A stretch of 37,281 nucleotides of DNA from Gemmatimonadales bacterium UBA1120 (GTDB lineage Bacteria; Gemmatimonadota; Gemmatimonadetes; Longimicrobiales; Gaopeijiaceae): contig DCAZ01000050.1 of NCBI GenBank assembly GCA_002313925.1, positions 1-37,281 of the forward strand. The letters are read 5' to 3'. Shown here in pieces: positions 16,655 through 25,167 of this stretch. Both the position numbers and the translations under genes were made by a program. The notes beneath the pieces were generated by a model, which searched no databases, had not been told where the DNA came from, and saw nothing but the letters and a program-made list of their open reading frames with translations. Each line of letters begins with the position of its first letter. Position 1 is the first letter of the stretch.

Positions 16655-17320
16655 ATGAGACGACAAACCTTGGCCCTGGCAGTGTTCACGCTTCTCTTTG
16701 GCTGCGGTGGAAGCGAGCCAGAGGAGCAGCGCCCAGCTCGTAACCCACTCCTGCGCCCTGAGCAATTCGGGGAAATGGCACCCGCCACCTTCCAGATACT
16801 ATTCGAGACAAGTGTCGGCGACTTCTTAGTCGAGGTACACCGGGACTGGGCCCCTCTTGGAGCAGATCGCTTCTATAATCTGGTTGCAGCAGGCTATTAC
16901 GACGACACCCGCATTTATAGGGTGGTTGGAGATTTCATGGCACAGTTCGGGCTAAATGCCGACCCATATGTCAACCAAGCCTGGAAAACTCAGTTCATCA
17001 TCGACGATCCTGTAACTCAGACTAACAGCCGCGGTGCAATGACCTTTGCTAAGGGCGGATTACATACCCGGACAACTGAGGTTTTTATCAACTATAGGGA
17101 CAATAAGATGCTTGACTCCGATGGCTTTGCCCCGTTCGGTAGAGTTATCGAGGGAATGCAGGTGGTAGATTCTTTCTATGCCAAGTACGGCGATGGCCCG
17201 CCCCGAGGAGATGGGCCCTACGCAGCCATGGCGCAGGCACGTGGTAATGAGTACCTCGATTCCGATTTTCCTGAACTTACAAGAATTATCCGCGCAACAA
17301 TTGGTATTTCCAGTCGATAG
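16655..17320 (+). CDS. Cyclophilin-type peptidyl-prolyl isomerase, lipoprotein
   Basis: Catalyses proline cis-trans isomerisation outside the cytoplasm. 221 residues: lipoprotein signal with lipobox 'LLFGC' (C17), a short linker, and a cyclophilin domain from about 45 to 200. The catalytic-arginine segment reads 'IYRVVGDFMAQFG'; 'MTFAKGG' and 'FGRVIEGMQVVDS' are conserved cyclophilin stretches, while the usual 'QFFIN' is altered to 'EVFIN'. ATG at 16655 has GGGAG 9 bases upstream; GTG at 16652 is an equal alternative. Single gene; its stop codon lies at the edge of the hairpin at 17304-17350. Confidence 0.92.
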   Translation: MRRQTLALAVFTLLFGCGGSEPEEQRPARNPLLRPEQFGEMAPATFQILFETSVGDFLVEVHRDWAPLGADRFYNLVAAGYYDDTRIYRVVGDFMAQFGLNADPYVNQAWKTQFIIDDPVTQTNSRGAMTFAKGGLHTRTTEVFINYRDNKMLDSDGFAPFGRVIEGMQVVDSFYAKYGDGPPRGDGPYAAMAQARGNEYLDSDFPELTRIIRATIGISSR

Positions 17321-17350
17321 CGGCCTTACGCTGCTACCGACTGGAAATAC
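17304..17350. terminator. Bidirectional hairpin between convergent genes
   Basis: Perfect 13-bp arms (gtatttccagtcg at 17304-17316, its complement at 17338-17350) around a 21-base loop in which tagc and gcta add an inner stem. It includes the cyclophilin stop codon and lies 5 bp before the M14 gene stop. No T-run follows on either strand. Confidence 0.5.
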
Positions 17351-17355
17351 TCTTC

Positions 17356-19947
17356 CTAGGAATGCCCCATAAGTGCGTTAAATAATAGCTTGAAAGTTCC
17401 GTGCGTCTGGGCTCTGTGCTGTGCCCTGAAACCGATTAGCAAGACCGTTCCTTGCCCGTGCTGTACTGATACCACTGCCGCTTTGTTCGCGATCACTTCT
17501 TCCCCAAGGAGCCAGCCGCTCTGGAGAATATCACGGTCTATGTAGGTCAAGACTCTCCGGACATCTGAGCTACGGGCACCCGGCACCGTCTCATAGACCT
17601 GACCATTAGCCAAGTAGATGGCCAACGCCCTTTCAGGCATCCCATGCGCGAAGGGGCTCGAAGTATCGACATCTACCTTCAGTGTGGATCCCGGAGACCA
17701 GAATTCATTGCCCGACATACCTGAAACGGCATTGCGCACTGGGAGTCCAAACTCATCGATTGCGAGGTCGCCAGCCTCAGCAAAAGTCACAAGCGTTCCC
17801 CCAGCTTGAACGAATGCCTCTAGAGCTTCAATACCCTCTTGCCCAAACCCGCTTCTATAGTCAGGGGGGGTGCTGCTGGGGTCAGGGCCCCTGCCTTCAT
17901 TCGAGCCGGATGGCCCTAACATCATCTCCTTACTGTCAGCCGGAAGAATGATGACATCCCATTTATCAGCCAGGTCACCTTCTAATATGTCCGGATCCAG
18001 TAGGCTGGAGTACTCGAATTCGAAATCCTCGAGAAGCCAACGAGTCCAGCCCTCGTCCATATTTCCGCCGTAGTACCTCTGGTACATACCAATACGTTGA
18101 CGTTCAATGGGGTGACTGAAGTCTGCGAGGTCCACATTCAGCGCCATGAAATCTACCCCGGTCTCCTCTGCTACTTCAGAGACGGTAGATGCTGCCACTT
18201 CTGAGTCGACGATGAAGTCACCTGCTCTTGCTCGACCCGCATCAATGTTCACACGTCGCATTGATGCACCAGTTTCGAAAAGAAGGTTTGCGGCCTTAAA
18301 CGCGTCATTCTGGAGACCACTGACAAGATACCCTTGCTGGCCCCGTGACACCGTCCCTACGGGGTCAACCCAATCAGTCAGAACTGACAGAGGAACTTCC
18401 ACGGAAGTGGATACGGGATCTACACGCACACCCATGAACTCAGCAAGCACATCCGCAGACATGTCATAGGGTCGAATTGGATCACCTTCAGGTGTCCTGG
18501 TATAGCTGTTATCAGGATAGTACGTCTGACCGAGCAGCCAACGAATTACTCCACGCTTTGGCTGGGCCAAAGAAACCACGTGGGTGCCAGCAGCATACAC
18601 ATGACCTTCATGCGTGAACTGTTGATCCGAGCGCTCCACTGTAATGCCCTGACCAATCAACTTGTTCACCATCTTAAGCGAGGTCAGCACGTCATGTTGA
18701 TTCGCTGGTATCACATAGGCCTTAACGTCACCCTCCATCCCTCTTTGGGTCTGCCTGTGGGCCTTGTTATATGCGTTCCTGAGGACAGTTTCACGATTCT
18801 TGGCTGCGATCTCGAGAGGCGAGAAAGTTGCAACGATCTGCCGCTCGACGATGTCTCGTACATGCCACCATCCCCCTGGCCAGGGGTTCGGAAATGTCGT
18901 CTGCTCTGCATACTCTGGGAGTTGACGCGATCCACCAAGCTGATCTGGATGAACGTATAGCGGGGTAGCAAGGCGTGCGCTCGCCGATTCAGTCAACATG
19001 CCTGCGATGTTGTGAAAAGGTGTGATCCAATGAAAACCAAAGTGTCCCCACCCTGAGTAAATCGCGGCGTTCACGGCACCCGGCAGATCTTCTTCCTCCA
19101 TTTTGTAGGCTATATGTGCCCCGTACCAAGACATCTCACGCCATACAAGCGGATCACCACCGGGACGGATAGGCTCAGCATAAGGAGGCAAATAGATTCT
19201 GGCTGTATAGGGTCCCATCTGGTGGTGGTCGATATACCCCTGAGGGATCCATTCGCGGAAGATGATCTCAGCCCCGTACCGCGACTCGACCGTGTTCTGC
19301 ATGAACGCATCCCGATTGTTATCGTGGCCGATGTAGTGATGGTAGAGTTCCGGAGGGCTAGACCCCTCATATTCCGTCCCAACCCAGCGGTCATACCAGT
19401 CCGTCACAATTACATTACCGTCTGGATTGAACGCAGGGATTAGGATTGAAACCGTGTTCTCTAGGATTTCCGTAATCCCATCGTCTGTGCGCGTTGCGAA
19501 GTCATACATGATCTCAGCCGCCGATTGACTCGCCGCCACTTCGGTCGAGTGCAACCCATATGACTGAACGAACACAACCTTTCCGTTCTCTATCGCATTC
19601 TCAATTTCATCGCGTGAATGTCCGCGTGGATCTTGGAGAATTTCATTCATCTGCTTGATCTCTTCCAGATTCGCCAGGTTCTCCGGTGACGAGATGAAGA
19701 TTGAGAGGAATGGATTTCCAAGTGTCGTCGGACCCATGTGCACCACCTGTACCCGATTACTCCTCTCCCCAATCATGTCATAGTAATCGACCAGCTTATC
19801 CCACCGAGCCAACTCTCGGTCCGCTCCCATGACATGGCCGAAGAATTCTTCAGGTGCAGGGATTTGCTGACCATCAGCCCAAACTGGCAGTGCAGAGGCA
19901 AGCGCAAGGAGGAAGATCGAGCGGAGTACAATGCGATGCAGGTTCAT
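17356..19947 (-). CDS. Exported M14-family zinc carboxypeptidase with C-terminal amidotransferase-like domain
   Basis: 863 residues. Signal peptide (about 1-27), then an M14 peptidase domain: zinc ligands H133 and E136 in 'GLHSTEVAAS', conserved 'NPDG' and 'HDNNRD' segments, and a third ligand probably in 'IDHHQMG' (H241/H242). The middle is a long linker region. The last 200 residues look like a class I glutamine-amidotransferase-like fold ('WDVIILPADS', 'FVQAGGTLVTFAEAGDLA') that probably has no enzymatic role. Such large two-domain M14 proteins are common in Gemmatimonadota and Acidobacteriota, as I recall. Start ATG at 19947 has GGAGAG 5 bases upstream. Likely secreted, removing C-terminal residues from peptides. 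Single gene. Confidence 0.92.
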   Translation of the reverse strand: MNLHRIVLRSIFLLALASALPVWADGQQIPAPEEFFGHVMGADRELARWDKLVDYYDMIGERSNRVQVVHMGPTTLGNPFLSIFISSPENLANLEEIKQMNEILQDPRGHSRDEIENAIENGKVVFVQSYGLHSTEVAASQSAAEIMYDFATRTDDGITEILENTVSILIPAFNPDGNVIVTDWYDRWVGTEYEGSSPPELYHHYIGHDNNRDAFMQNTVESRYGAEIIFREWIPQGYIDHHQMGPYTARIYLPPYAEPIRPGGDPLVWREMSWYGAHIAYKMEEEDLPGAVNAAIYSGWGHFGFHWITPFHNIAGMLTESASARLATPLYVHPDQLGGSRQLPEYAEQTTFPNPWPGGWWHVRDIVERQIVATFSPLEIAAKNRETVLRNAYNKAHRQTQRGMEGDVKAYVIPANQHDVLTSLKMVNKLIGQGITVERSDQQFTHEGHVYAAGTHVVSLAQPKRGVIRWLLGQTYYPDNSYTRTPEGDPIRPYDMSADVLAEFMGVRVDPVSTSVEVPLSVLTDWVDPVGTVSRGQQGYLVSGLQNDAFKAANLLFETGASMRRVNIDAGRARAGDFIVDSEVAASTVSEVAEETGVDFMALNVDLADFSHPIERQRIGMYQRYYGGNMDEGWTRWLLEDFEFEYSSLLDPDILEGDLADKWDVIILPADSKEMMLGPSGSNEGRGPDPSSTPPDYRSGFGQEGIEALEAFVQAGGTLVTFAEAGDLAIDEFGLPVRNAVSGMSGNEFWSPGSTLKVDVDTSSPFAHGMPERALAIYLANGQVYETVPGARSSDVRRVLTYIDRDILQSGWLLGEEVIANKAAVVSVQHGQGTVLLIGFRAQHRAQTHGTFKLLFNALMGHS

Positions 19948-20111
19948 AAATCTCTCCGAAGGTCTGCGAAAACCGGAAGGGAAGCCTAGTCTCCTAGGAT
20001 CGGCAGCGGCAAGGGAGTCCTAACGTGAATGGTGTGTACATATCACCAAGATTCGGATCCCCAAGACCTAGCTTTTTCATCTAACCGGGTACAGGTGCGC
20101 TACTCAGCGCT

Positions 20112-21053
20112 TCATATCGGAATGATTTGGCTACGCACCTGGTTGATCACCTCCGGTCCTATTCTGCAGCATCCCCCAACCCCTCGTGCACCTGCCCGGT
20201 ACCACATTTCAGCCATCTCAACCCAGCTTTCCTCAGAATTAGTCCCCGCCCACTTCTTGTTCTTAGCATCCCAGCTTTCCCCAGAATTCGGATAAACGAT
20301 GACCGCCCGCTCAGTTCTCGGTTGAATCCGAGTAATAAGTTCATTCACGAATTGTGGGGCTGTGCAATTGACTCCTACACCGACGAGTCCCTCGATATGC
20401 TCACAGAGGTCTACAACAGCCTCAATGGGCGAACCGTCACTTAGATGGCCACCGTCTCGGCAACTGAAACTAATCCAACCTCGTGCGTTTGGAGTTGCAT
20501 CAAAAAGATCCAGGAGGACTCTTGTCTCATCCATTGACGGAATCGTCTCACATACGACTAGGTCTGCCTCAGAAGCCACAAGCAGCCCAAATCGGCGTTT
20601 GTGAAAGTCGATTAAATCCTGATCAGCGATCCCGTAACGACCATCGTACTCTGAACCGTCAGCCAGGTATGCACCGTATGGCCCTATACTTGCTGCAACC
20701 AATGGACGGATTCGACTACTAGGCCTGGCGACGTCCGACCAAAAATCATTAACCGCATCCAGTGCGAGGGTGACCGAACGAATCAGCAGCTCGTCTGTAC
20801 CGGCTTCGTCAAAGCCGAAACGAGAGAAACCCTTATAGCTCGCCTGATAGCTTGCTGTGGTGATACAGTCGGCACCCGCTCTTAGAAATGCATGGTGAAC
20901 AGCACTGATTTCCTCTGGTGAATCAATTAGCATCTTGGCTGACCATAGGTAGGCGTCCAGGCTATGTCCCCGTTTTTCGAGAGAAGTTGCCAAACCCCCG
21001 TCTAGAATGAGGACACCCTGGCACTCAAGAATGTCTTGGAAGGGGCTAGTCAT
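20112..21053 (-). CDS. Homocysteine S-methyltransferase family protein (MmuM-like)
   Basis: Zinc-dependent transfer of a methyl group to homocysteine, giving methionine, from S-methylmethionine or a similar donor; cytosolic. 313 residues. Zinc ligands C230 ('VGVNC') and C295/C296 ('GGCCR') are present; 'LDGGLAT' near the N terminus and 'TASYQAS' are family motifs. The length fits a free-standing MmuM/YhcE-like enzyme, not cobalamin-dependent MetH. No strong Shine-Dalgarno precedes ATG 21053, and a 15-bp palindrome (21046-21060) overlaps the start codon. 158 bp of non-coding DNA separates it from the M14 gene downstream. Confidence 0.92.
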   Translation of the reverse strand: MTSPFQDILECQGVLILDGGLATSLEKRGHSLDAYLWSAKMLIDSPEEISAVHHAFLRAGADCITTASYQASYKGFSRFGFDEAGTDELLIRSVTLALDAVNDFWSDVARPSSRIRPLVAASIGPYGAYLADGSEYDGRYGIADQDLIDFHKRRFGLLVASEADLVVCETIPSMDETRVLLDLFDATPNARGWISFSCRDGGHLSDGSPIEAVVDLCEHIEGLVGVGVNCTAPQFVNELITRIQPRTERAVIVYPNSGESWDAKNKKWAGTNSEESWVEMAEMWYRAGARGVGGCCRIGPEVINQVRSQIIPI

Positions 21054-21060
21054 TGACTAG
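21046..21060. promoter_or_regulatory. 15-bp palindrome over a start codon
   Basis: Arms ctagtca and tgactag around one central T, overlapping the ATG of the MmuM-like gene. It could be an operator or a translation-blocking hairpin. A 7-bp-arm palindrome of fixed spacing is expected about twice by chance in a window of this size, so support is weak. Confidence 0.2.
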
Positions 21061-21108
21061 GGAACTGATGATTAGTGGTCTCAAGTCAAGATGCTCGATA
21101 GGTAGTGC

Positions 21109-21699
21109 TCAATTGCTCCAGGGCGGAACGACTTTGTTCGTACGCGCATAAGCGATGCTCTGACCTAGATGTTCATGAAGGTGAACTACCGCACGGATCC
21201 AGACATCACCCACAGTGGTTTCGCTTGTACCCAGTGTAATATGGCGATCGAGATCACTCGCGGTGGCCTGCATCGCCCTAGAAAGAAATTCGAACGACGC
21301 TTCGACTGTCTCAATCACTTCGTCTCTGGTTAGTTCGCGCTCCTGAAATGCTCGGAAGGTCGAAGCATCCTCATTAATCCCAGTCTCCTGTGGTGCCGCG
21401 ATACCCATAAGTGTTGGAACAAAGAAATTGTCTGCCGCGATGTGTTGATAAACTTCCGATACGGAGCGCACCCCATCCATAGGCTGCCACGGATACGCCT
21501 CCTCCGGCATGGCAACCGCAAGTGACCGGAATTTTTCACGCGCTATCTCTACCGTGCTTACAAGGTTGGCGAAGGCCAAAACATCAGGTCCATTGAGATC
21601 CGCCGGAAAATCTTTTTCGAAAGAGAATGAAGAATCGAATCCAGATAGGGCAATCAGCGAAAGTACCATGGTCACGAGCAGTAAGGCCGGCTTATTCAT
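21109..21699 (-). CDS. Exported DinB-like protein
   Basis: 196 residues: a signal peptide or N-terminal anchor (1 to about 24) followed by a four-helix DinB domain. The three-histidine metal site of DinB/YfiT proteins is suggested by 'VYQHIAADNFF' and by 'HLHEHLGQSIAYAR' near the C terminus. Cytosolic relatives include mycothiol- or bacillithiol-dependent transferases; exported versions have unknown function. ATG at 21699 gives a clean signal peptide; the frame extends to 21762 but the extra leader is not family-like. The gene lies downstream of the csp terminator, so it has its own promoter or relies on read-through. Confidence 0.85.
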   Translation of the reverse strand: MNKPALLLVTMVLSLIALSGFDSSFSFEKDFPADLNGPDVLAFANLVSTVEIAREKFRSLAVAMPEEAYPWQPMDGVRSVSEVYQHIAADNFFVPTLMGIAAPQETGINEDASTFRAFQERELTRDEVIETVEASFEFLSRAMQATASDLDRHITLGTSETTVGDVWIRAVVHLHEHLGQSIAYARTNKVVPPWSN

Positions 21700-21803
21700 T
21701 TGAAAACCCCATGGTGATGGACTCGATCCCGCTAGAGTCAGGCTTCGAAGGACAGGAAACAAGTTATAGGGATATCAATCAGGACCGATTTACTACCTCA
21801 CAA

Positions 21804-21837
21804 GAAAAACGGGCCGCCCCCACGTGGGAGCGGCCCG
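21804..21837 (-). terminator. Strong rho-independent terminator of the cold-shock gene
   Basis: On the minus strand a 14-bp GC-rich stem (one mismatch, centred on CACGTG) is followed at once by TTTTT (21809-21805). It begins about 25 bp after the csp stop codon. Confidence 0.88.
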
Positions 21838-21861
21838 CCTCTGTTAGGAAAAAACCCTGCT

Positions 21862-22065
21862 CTACGAGACCTGGACTACGTTCTCTGCAGCAGGACCTTT
21901 TGATCCCTCGACCATCTCGAACTCCACTGTCGAGCCCTCAGCGAGAGTCCTAAAACCATCGGACTGAATCGCGCTGTGGTGGACGAAGCAATCCTTGCTC
22001 CCATCCTCAGGTGTAATGAATCCGAAACCTTTCTGGTCGTTGAACCACTTCACTGTACCCTTCAT
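21862..22065 (-). CDS. Cold-shock protein, CspA family
   Basis: 67-residue single-domain OB-fold protein binding single-stranded RNA/DNA and acting as an RNA chaperone. RNP1 is 'KGFGFI' (12-17) and RNP2 is 'CFVHHS' (26-31); aromatic residues W7 and F8 in 'VKWFND' complete the nucleic-acid face. Start at ATG 22065 gives the usual 'MKGTVKWF'; ATG 22074 would add three residues, and GGAG upstream is awkwardly placed for both (12 and 3 bases). Monocistronic, closed by an intrinsic terminator. Divergent from the cupin lipoprotein gene. Confidence 0.97.
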   Translation of the reverse strand: MKGTVKWFNDQKGFGFITPEDGSKDCFVHHSAIQSDGFRTLAEGSTVEFEMVEGSKGPAAENVVQVS

Positions 22066-22285
22066 ACGTATCATCTACTCCGTTATGTGTTACGAGCGTC
22101 GGAGTGTCCCGGATGATCCGTACCCACCGACTACAATTAATAAATTCAAGCAAATGCTTGAGTGGCAAGCCTCGCAATGAACCCGAGGTTAGTCAATAAG
22201 GGCCGAGAAACTTGTGGAACCCCCTCCCATAAGTGTGTGGTTGTCATCTGGGACGGGCACGAACTGTTGGGGTCATCTGCAATGA

Positions 22286-22310
22286 TGGTGATGCCTACTA
22301 GGCATCACCA
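22286..22310. repeat. Perfect 11-bp inverted repeat, 3-base loop
   Basis: tggtgatgcct, act, aggcatcacca. It lies 48 bp upstream of the cupin lipoprotein ATG, in the divergent region with csp. No T-run follows on either strand, so an operator or a 5'-UTR hairpin is likelier than a terminator. Confidence 0.6.
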
Positions 22311-22358
22311 CCCTGAGCTTACGGTAGCCATTATCCGACACACCGGGGAGAAAAGAGA

Positions 22359-22787
22359 ATGAAAGCGGCTAAATATGGTTCGACAACATTCGTAGTGATG
22401 CTAATGGCCTGTAGTGGCAGCATGCCGGAGAATGACTCACCCCCTACTGAGGTGGATCTTCAATCGACCATTCCGGAAGAAATAACTCGCAGAATCCCGC
22501 AGTTCGAGAACGAGCACGTTGAAGTTTGGAAAAGTATCATCATGCCGAACCAACCACTCACGATGCACCGCCACGACAATCCTCGCGCACTGATCGCACT
22601 CACGGGGGGCACGTTGCGAGTAGTCAATCAGGACGGAGATACACACGACATGACCTGGGAAGCCGGTAGTGCCTATTGGCTAGAAGCAGATCCGCCGGGA
22701 GAACTCCACGGGGATGTCAACGAGGGAGCAGAACCAGTGGAGGTTATCGTGGTGCAGCTCAAAGGTATCGGTACTGGCGGAAGCTGA
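22359..22787 (+). CDS. Cupin-domain lipoprotein
   Basis: 142 residues: lipoprotein signal with lipobox 'LMACSG' (C18), then a single cupin barrel. Metal-binding candidates are H70 and H72 in 'TMHRHDNP' and H117 in 'PGELHGDV'; 'LIALTGGTLRVV' forms the central strands. GGGGAG precedes the ATG by 8 bases. Small exported cupins of this kind have no assigned reaction; they may bind a metal or a small ligand in the periplasm. It is convergent with the agmatinase-family gene, only 11 bp apart. Confidence 0.85.
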   Translation: MKAAKYGSTTFVVMLMACSGSMPENDSPPTEVDLQSTIPEEITRRIPQFENEHVEVWKSIIMPNQPLTMHRHDNPRALIALTGGTLRVVNQDGDTHDMTWEAGSAYWLEADPPGELHGDVNEGAEPVEVIVVQLKGIGTGGS

Positions 22788-22798
22788 CTGCTCCTGTG

Positions 22799-23749
22799 TT
22801 AGGCACCCTTCTTCGAGGACTGGTCAGACAGAAGACAGAGTAGTTCGTAAGCCATCGTCGCCCCTGCCAACGCAGTAATACCGGTCGGGTCGAATGGTGG
22901 GGAAACCTCAACAACGTCTGCGCCCAGGAATTGTACTCCGCGCAACTCGCGAAGGAGCGTCAGGGCTTCAACCGTGCTGAGTCCCCCAACTTCCGGCGTG
23001 CCAGTACCAGGTGCAAAAGCAGGGTCCAAGCCATCGATGTCAAAGCTCAAGTATGTCGGGGCATCCCCAACGATATCCCTTGCCTCTTGGGCAGCAGCCT
23101 CTGCGCCGATTTGGGTGAATTCATCCATGAATAGAACCCGCATCCCAGTCGCTTCTGAGAAGTCCCAACCCTCCATCGAGTTCTGAGCTCCGCGGATTCC
23201 TATTTGCACAGTTCGGCTAGCATCAATCAGTCCTTCTTCTACCGCCCGACGAAATGGCGCCCCGTGGCTGAGCTCGGAACCCATGAATGAATCCCACGTA
23301 TCCGTATGCGCATCTACCTGTATGAATCCGAGAGGACCCTCCTTTGCGGCGAGTGCCCTGAGAATCGGGAGCGTTACAGAGTGATCTCCACCTATCGCCA
23401 GGGACGTCAAGTCGTCATCACCCATAGCCCGGAAGAACGTTTCGATCTCCGCATGCACGGCCGCGATATCATAAAGATGCTCAAACGGCACGTCACCTGC
23501 ATCTCCAATCTGACAAAGCTCGAAGGGATTTAGGCGTGTGACGGGGTGGATCGCACGGATCATACTTGAGGCGCTTCGCACTTCCCTGGGGCCGTGGCGT
23601 GCACCTGGTCGGTTGGTCACCGCTCCATCATAAGGAACCCCAATCATCGCAATATCGAATTCTGATCGATCATCGATAAGAGGTGCCCGCATGAATGTAG
23701 GAAGGTGCATAAATCTCGGCGCGGACCTAATAGTATCGGAAACCACCAC
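22799..23749 (-). CDS. Agmatinase/arginase (ureohydrolase) family protein
   Basis: Binuclear manganese hydrolase cleaving a guanidino group to urea; cytosolic. 316 residues. All six Mn ligands are present: H123 ('GGDHS'), D146, H148 and D150 ('VDAHTDT'), D237 and D239 ('SFDIDGLDP'). 'GVPYDGAVTNRPGARHGP' is typical of agmatinase-like members. The substrate could be agmatine, guanidinobutyrate, guanidinopropionate or formiminoglutamate; sequence by eye cannot decide. Start is GTG at 23749 with a very strong AGGAGGGG upstream. Single gene. The C-N hydrolase at 5912 is distantly similar to an agmatine-pathway enzyme, but it is far away. Confidence 0.94.
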   Translation of the reverse strand: MVVSDTIRSAPRFMHLPTFMRAPLIDDRSEFDIAMIGVPYDGAVTNRPGARHGPREVRSASSMIRAIHPVTRLNPFELCQIGDAGDVPFEHLYDIAAVHAEIETFFRAMGDDDLTSLAIGGDHSVTLPILRALAAKEGPLGFIQVDAHTDTWDSFMGSELSHGAPFRRAVEEGLIDASRTVQIGIRGAQNSMEGWDFSEATGMRVLFMDEFTQIGAEAAAQEARDIVGDAPTYLSFDIDGLDPAFAPGTGTPEVGGLSTVEALTLLRELRGVQFLGADVVEVSPPFDPTGITALAGATMAYELLCLLSDQSSKKGA

Positions 23750-23848
23750 TCACTCCCCTCCTGAAGGGCGTCCTGACTTTCTCGCGTTCTCAGACATTGA
23801 CACAGCTATTTCCTGCAGGTTGATCGAAGCATACCAGTGACATGTAAA

Positions 23849-24874
23849 TCAAAAAATAACGAGCGGATTGATCGGGCTACCGAGCCCACCAGGTATCCGC
23901 ATTGGCGCTGCACTGAATAGAAAACTCCAGCGACCACGTGCTGCAGCTTCTCTAGCAACTTCTTCGAGGTCGAGGTTATCGAACAATGGAGTTCCCATCC
24001 CCACCAACAGTAGCTGATGGAGCGGATGGGTGAAGCCCTCCACCCCAGAAGGTAGAACGTCAGTGATCCCATCCGAACCTATCGCCGCTATGTCTTTGCC
24101 TCTGAGCCAACCAGCAGTGGAAGCGTGAAGCCCGGCGAGCTGGCGCCCCGCAGCCCAGGGACCGTCCTGCGCACGCTTAGCCCACCGACCCGTCCTCACA
24201 AGCAGAACATCTCCTGGTTCAATTTCCACCCCGGACTCTCTCTCCCAACGCTCGAGTTCTTCTCTGGTGATCGCAGTTCCTGGTTCCAGAAACTGCACGC
24301 CCCGAAGCCTCGGTATATCTATAAGGACAGCTCGAGTGAATAGCCCATGCTGCATCACCTGCACCCCAAGCTTCTCTGCACCGTTCTCACCAACTGTCTC
24401 AGTGGAGTAACCGTTGTATAAGCGTCCTCCGACACCAGTATGAGGGAGTGCATCAATGTGAGAGTAGGAGTAGCCGTGATAGTTGATCGTGTAACTATCA
24501 CTGCCCCAACCTATTCGACTACCTGAAAATCTGGCTGAATGTCCAATCGGCTGTGGGTTGTCTGGCGCAGTGTCCTTGTTCACGTCACGAGCCAAAGAAA
24601 CCACCGTACCATCTTCAACCATTGAGGCAGCATCCAAGCGTTTCTCTGCAGTGATGAGATTTAGAGTCCCGAGTTCATCGTCAGGGCCCCAGCGACCCCA
24701 GTTAGAAAACTCGTCCAGCCACGCCTGAACTTGTTCTGTAGTGACTTCAGGCGGATTAGTCTGAGCGCAGATTGCATGCGCACCCAAAATCTCTCCAATC
24801 GCCATTGCACACCCTAAAAGCGCATAGATGATCAATCGTGGGGGGGGTGAGAGCACCGAACTTCTGCGAATCAT
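23849..24874 (-). CDS. Exported cyclase-family (kynurenine-formamidase-like) metal hydrolase
   Basis: 341 residues: N-terminal export signal (about 1-38, ending 'ICAQ') and a cyclase-fold domain (PF04199 type). The metal motif is H133, H139, D141 and H145 in 'NYHGYSYSHIDALPH', the variant found in the larger members related to isatin hydrolase rather than the short KynB form. 'GDVLLVRTGRW' and 'IGSDGITDVLP' are further family segments. Start ATG at 24874 has a textbook AAAGGAGG 6 bases upstream. Substrate unknown: cyclic amides, lactones or formyl-amides are possible. Divergent from the TPR gene. Confidence 0.9.
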   Translation of the reverse strand: MIRRSSVLSPPPRLIIYALLGCAMAIGEILGAHAICAQTNPPEVTTEQVQAWLDEFSNWGRWGPDDELGTLNLITAEKRLDAASMVEDGTVVSLARDVNKDTAPDNPQPIGHSARFSGSRIGWGSDSYTINYHGYSYSHIDALPHTGVGGRLYNGYSTETVGENGAEKLGVQVMQHGLFTRAVLIDIPRLRGVQFLEPGTAITREELERWERESGVEIEPGDVLLVRTGRWAKRAQDGPWAAGRQLAGLHASTAGWLRGKDIAAIGSDGITDVLPSGVEGFTHPLHQLLLVGMGTPLFDNLDLEEVAREAAARGRWSFLFSAAPMRIPGGLGSPINPLVIF

Positions 24875-25053
24875 AGAAATCCTCCTTTAGCCTGTGCACA
24901 CCAACTCTGTCTGACGCTATCAAAACCGGCAAAAAGGGCAACCAGGGTTCTATCCTGACCTTGGATCTAACTAAGGGCGTGACTGGCTCCTGGGGCGACA
25001 TTATCATGTCAAACCATGATTTTCCTGCTATAGATGGCATAAAATGATTTTAC
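24875..25053. other. Divergent intergenic region (first part of a 335-bp gap)
   Basis: No ORF or RNA gene seen here apart from the weak promoter at 25017-25045. It must contain promoters for both the cyclase-family gene (-) and the TPR gene (+); the rest of the gap (25054-25209) is the structured leader listed separately. Confidence 0.4.
25017..25045 (+). promoter_or_regulatory. Possible sigma70-type promoter of the TPR gene
   Basis: A -10-like TAAAAT (25040-25045) matches the consensus at five of six bases. The -35 position 17 bp upstream reads TGATTT, a poor match. Transcription would start near 25052, just at the foot of the stem at 25054. Confidence 0.28.
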
Positions 25054-25148
25054 GGTGTATGTCGCAGTATAAGCTTGGTACTTGAATCACCAGACGATAA
25101 CGCATGTTTCGCATGCTAATCGCCAATAAAGACACTGCGACATATACT
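25054..25148 (+). ncRNA. Candidate structured leader RNA (three-way junction)
   Basis: A 15-bp stem joins 25054-25068 to 25134-25148: 13 Watson-Crick pairs and two G-U pairs. The G-U pairs would be C-A mismatches on the other strand, so the + transcript is favoured. Inside, tggt (25076-25079) pairs with acca (25089-25092), and cgat (25095-25098) with atcg (25119-25122); within the latter, gcatg (25102-25106) pairs with catgc (25112-25116) over a tttcg loop. I recognise no known riboswitch class. Distance to the TPR start codon is 61 bases. Confidence 0.45.
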
Positions 25149-25167
25149 TCTTTCCCCGTCCTGGAGT

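Noticed and set aside
22146..22161. Small 6-bp hairpin (tcaagc/gcttga) upstream of csp
   Set aside because: Short arms and expected by chance in a region this long; no clear function.
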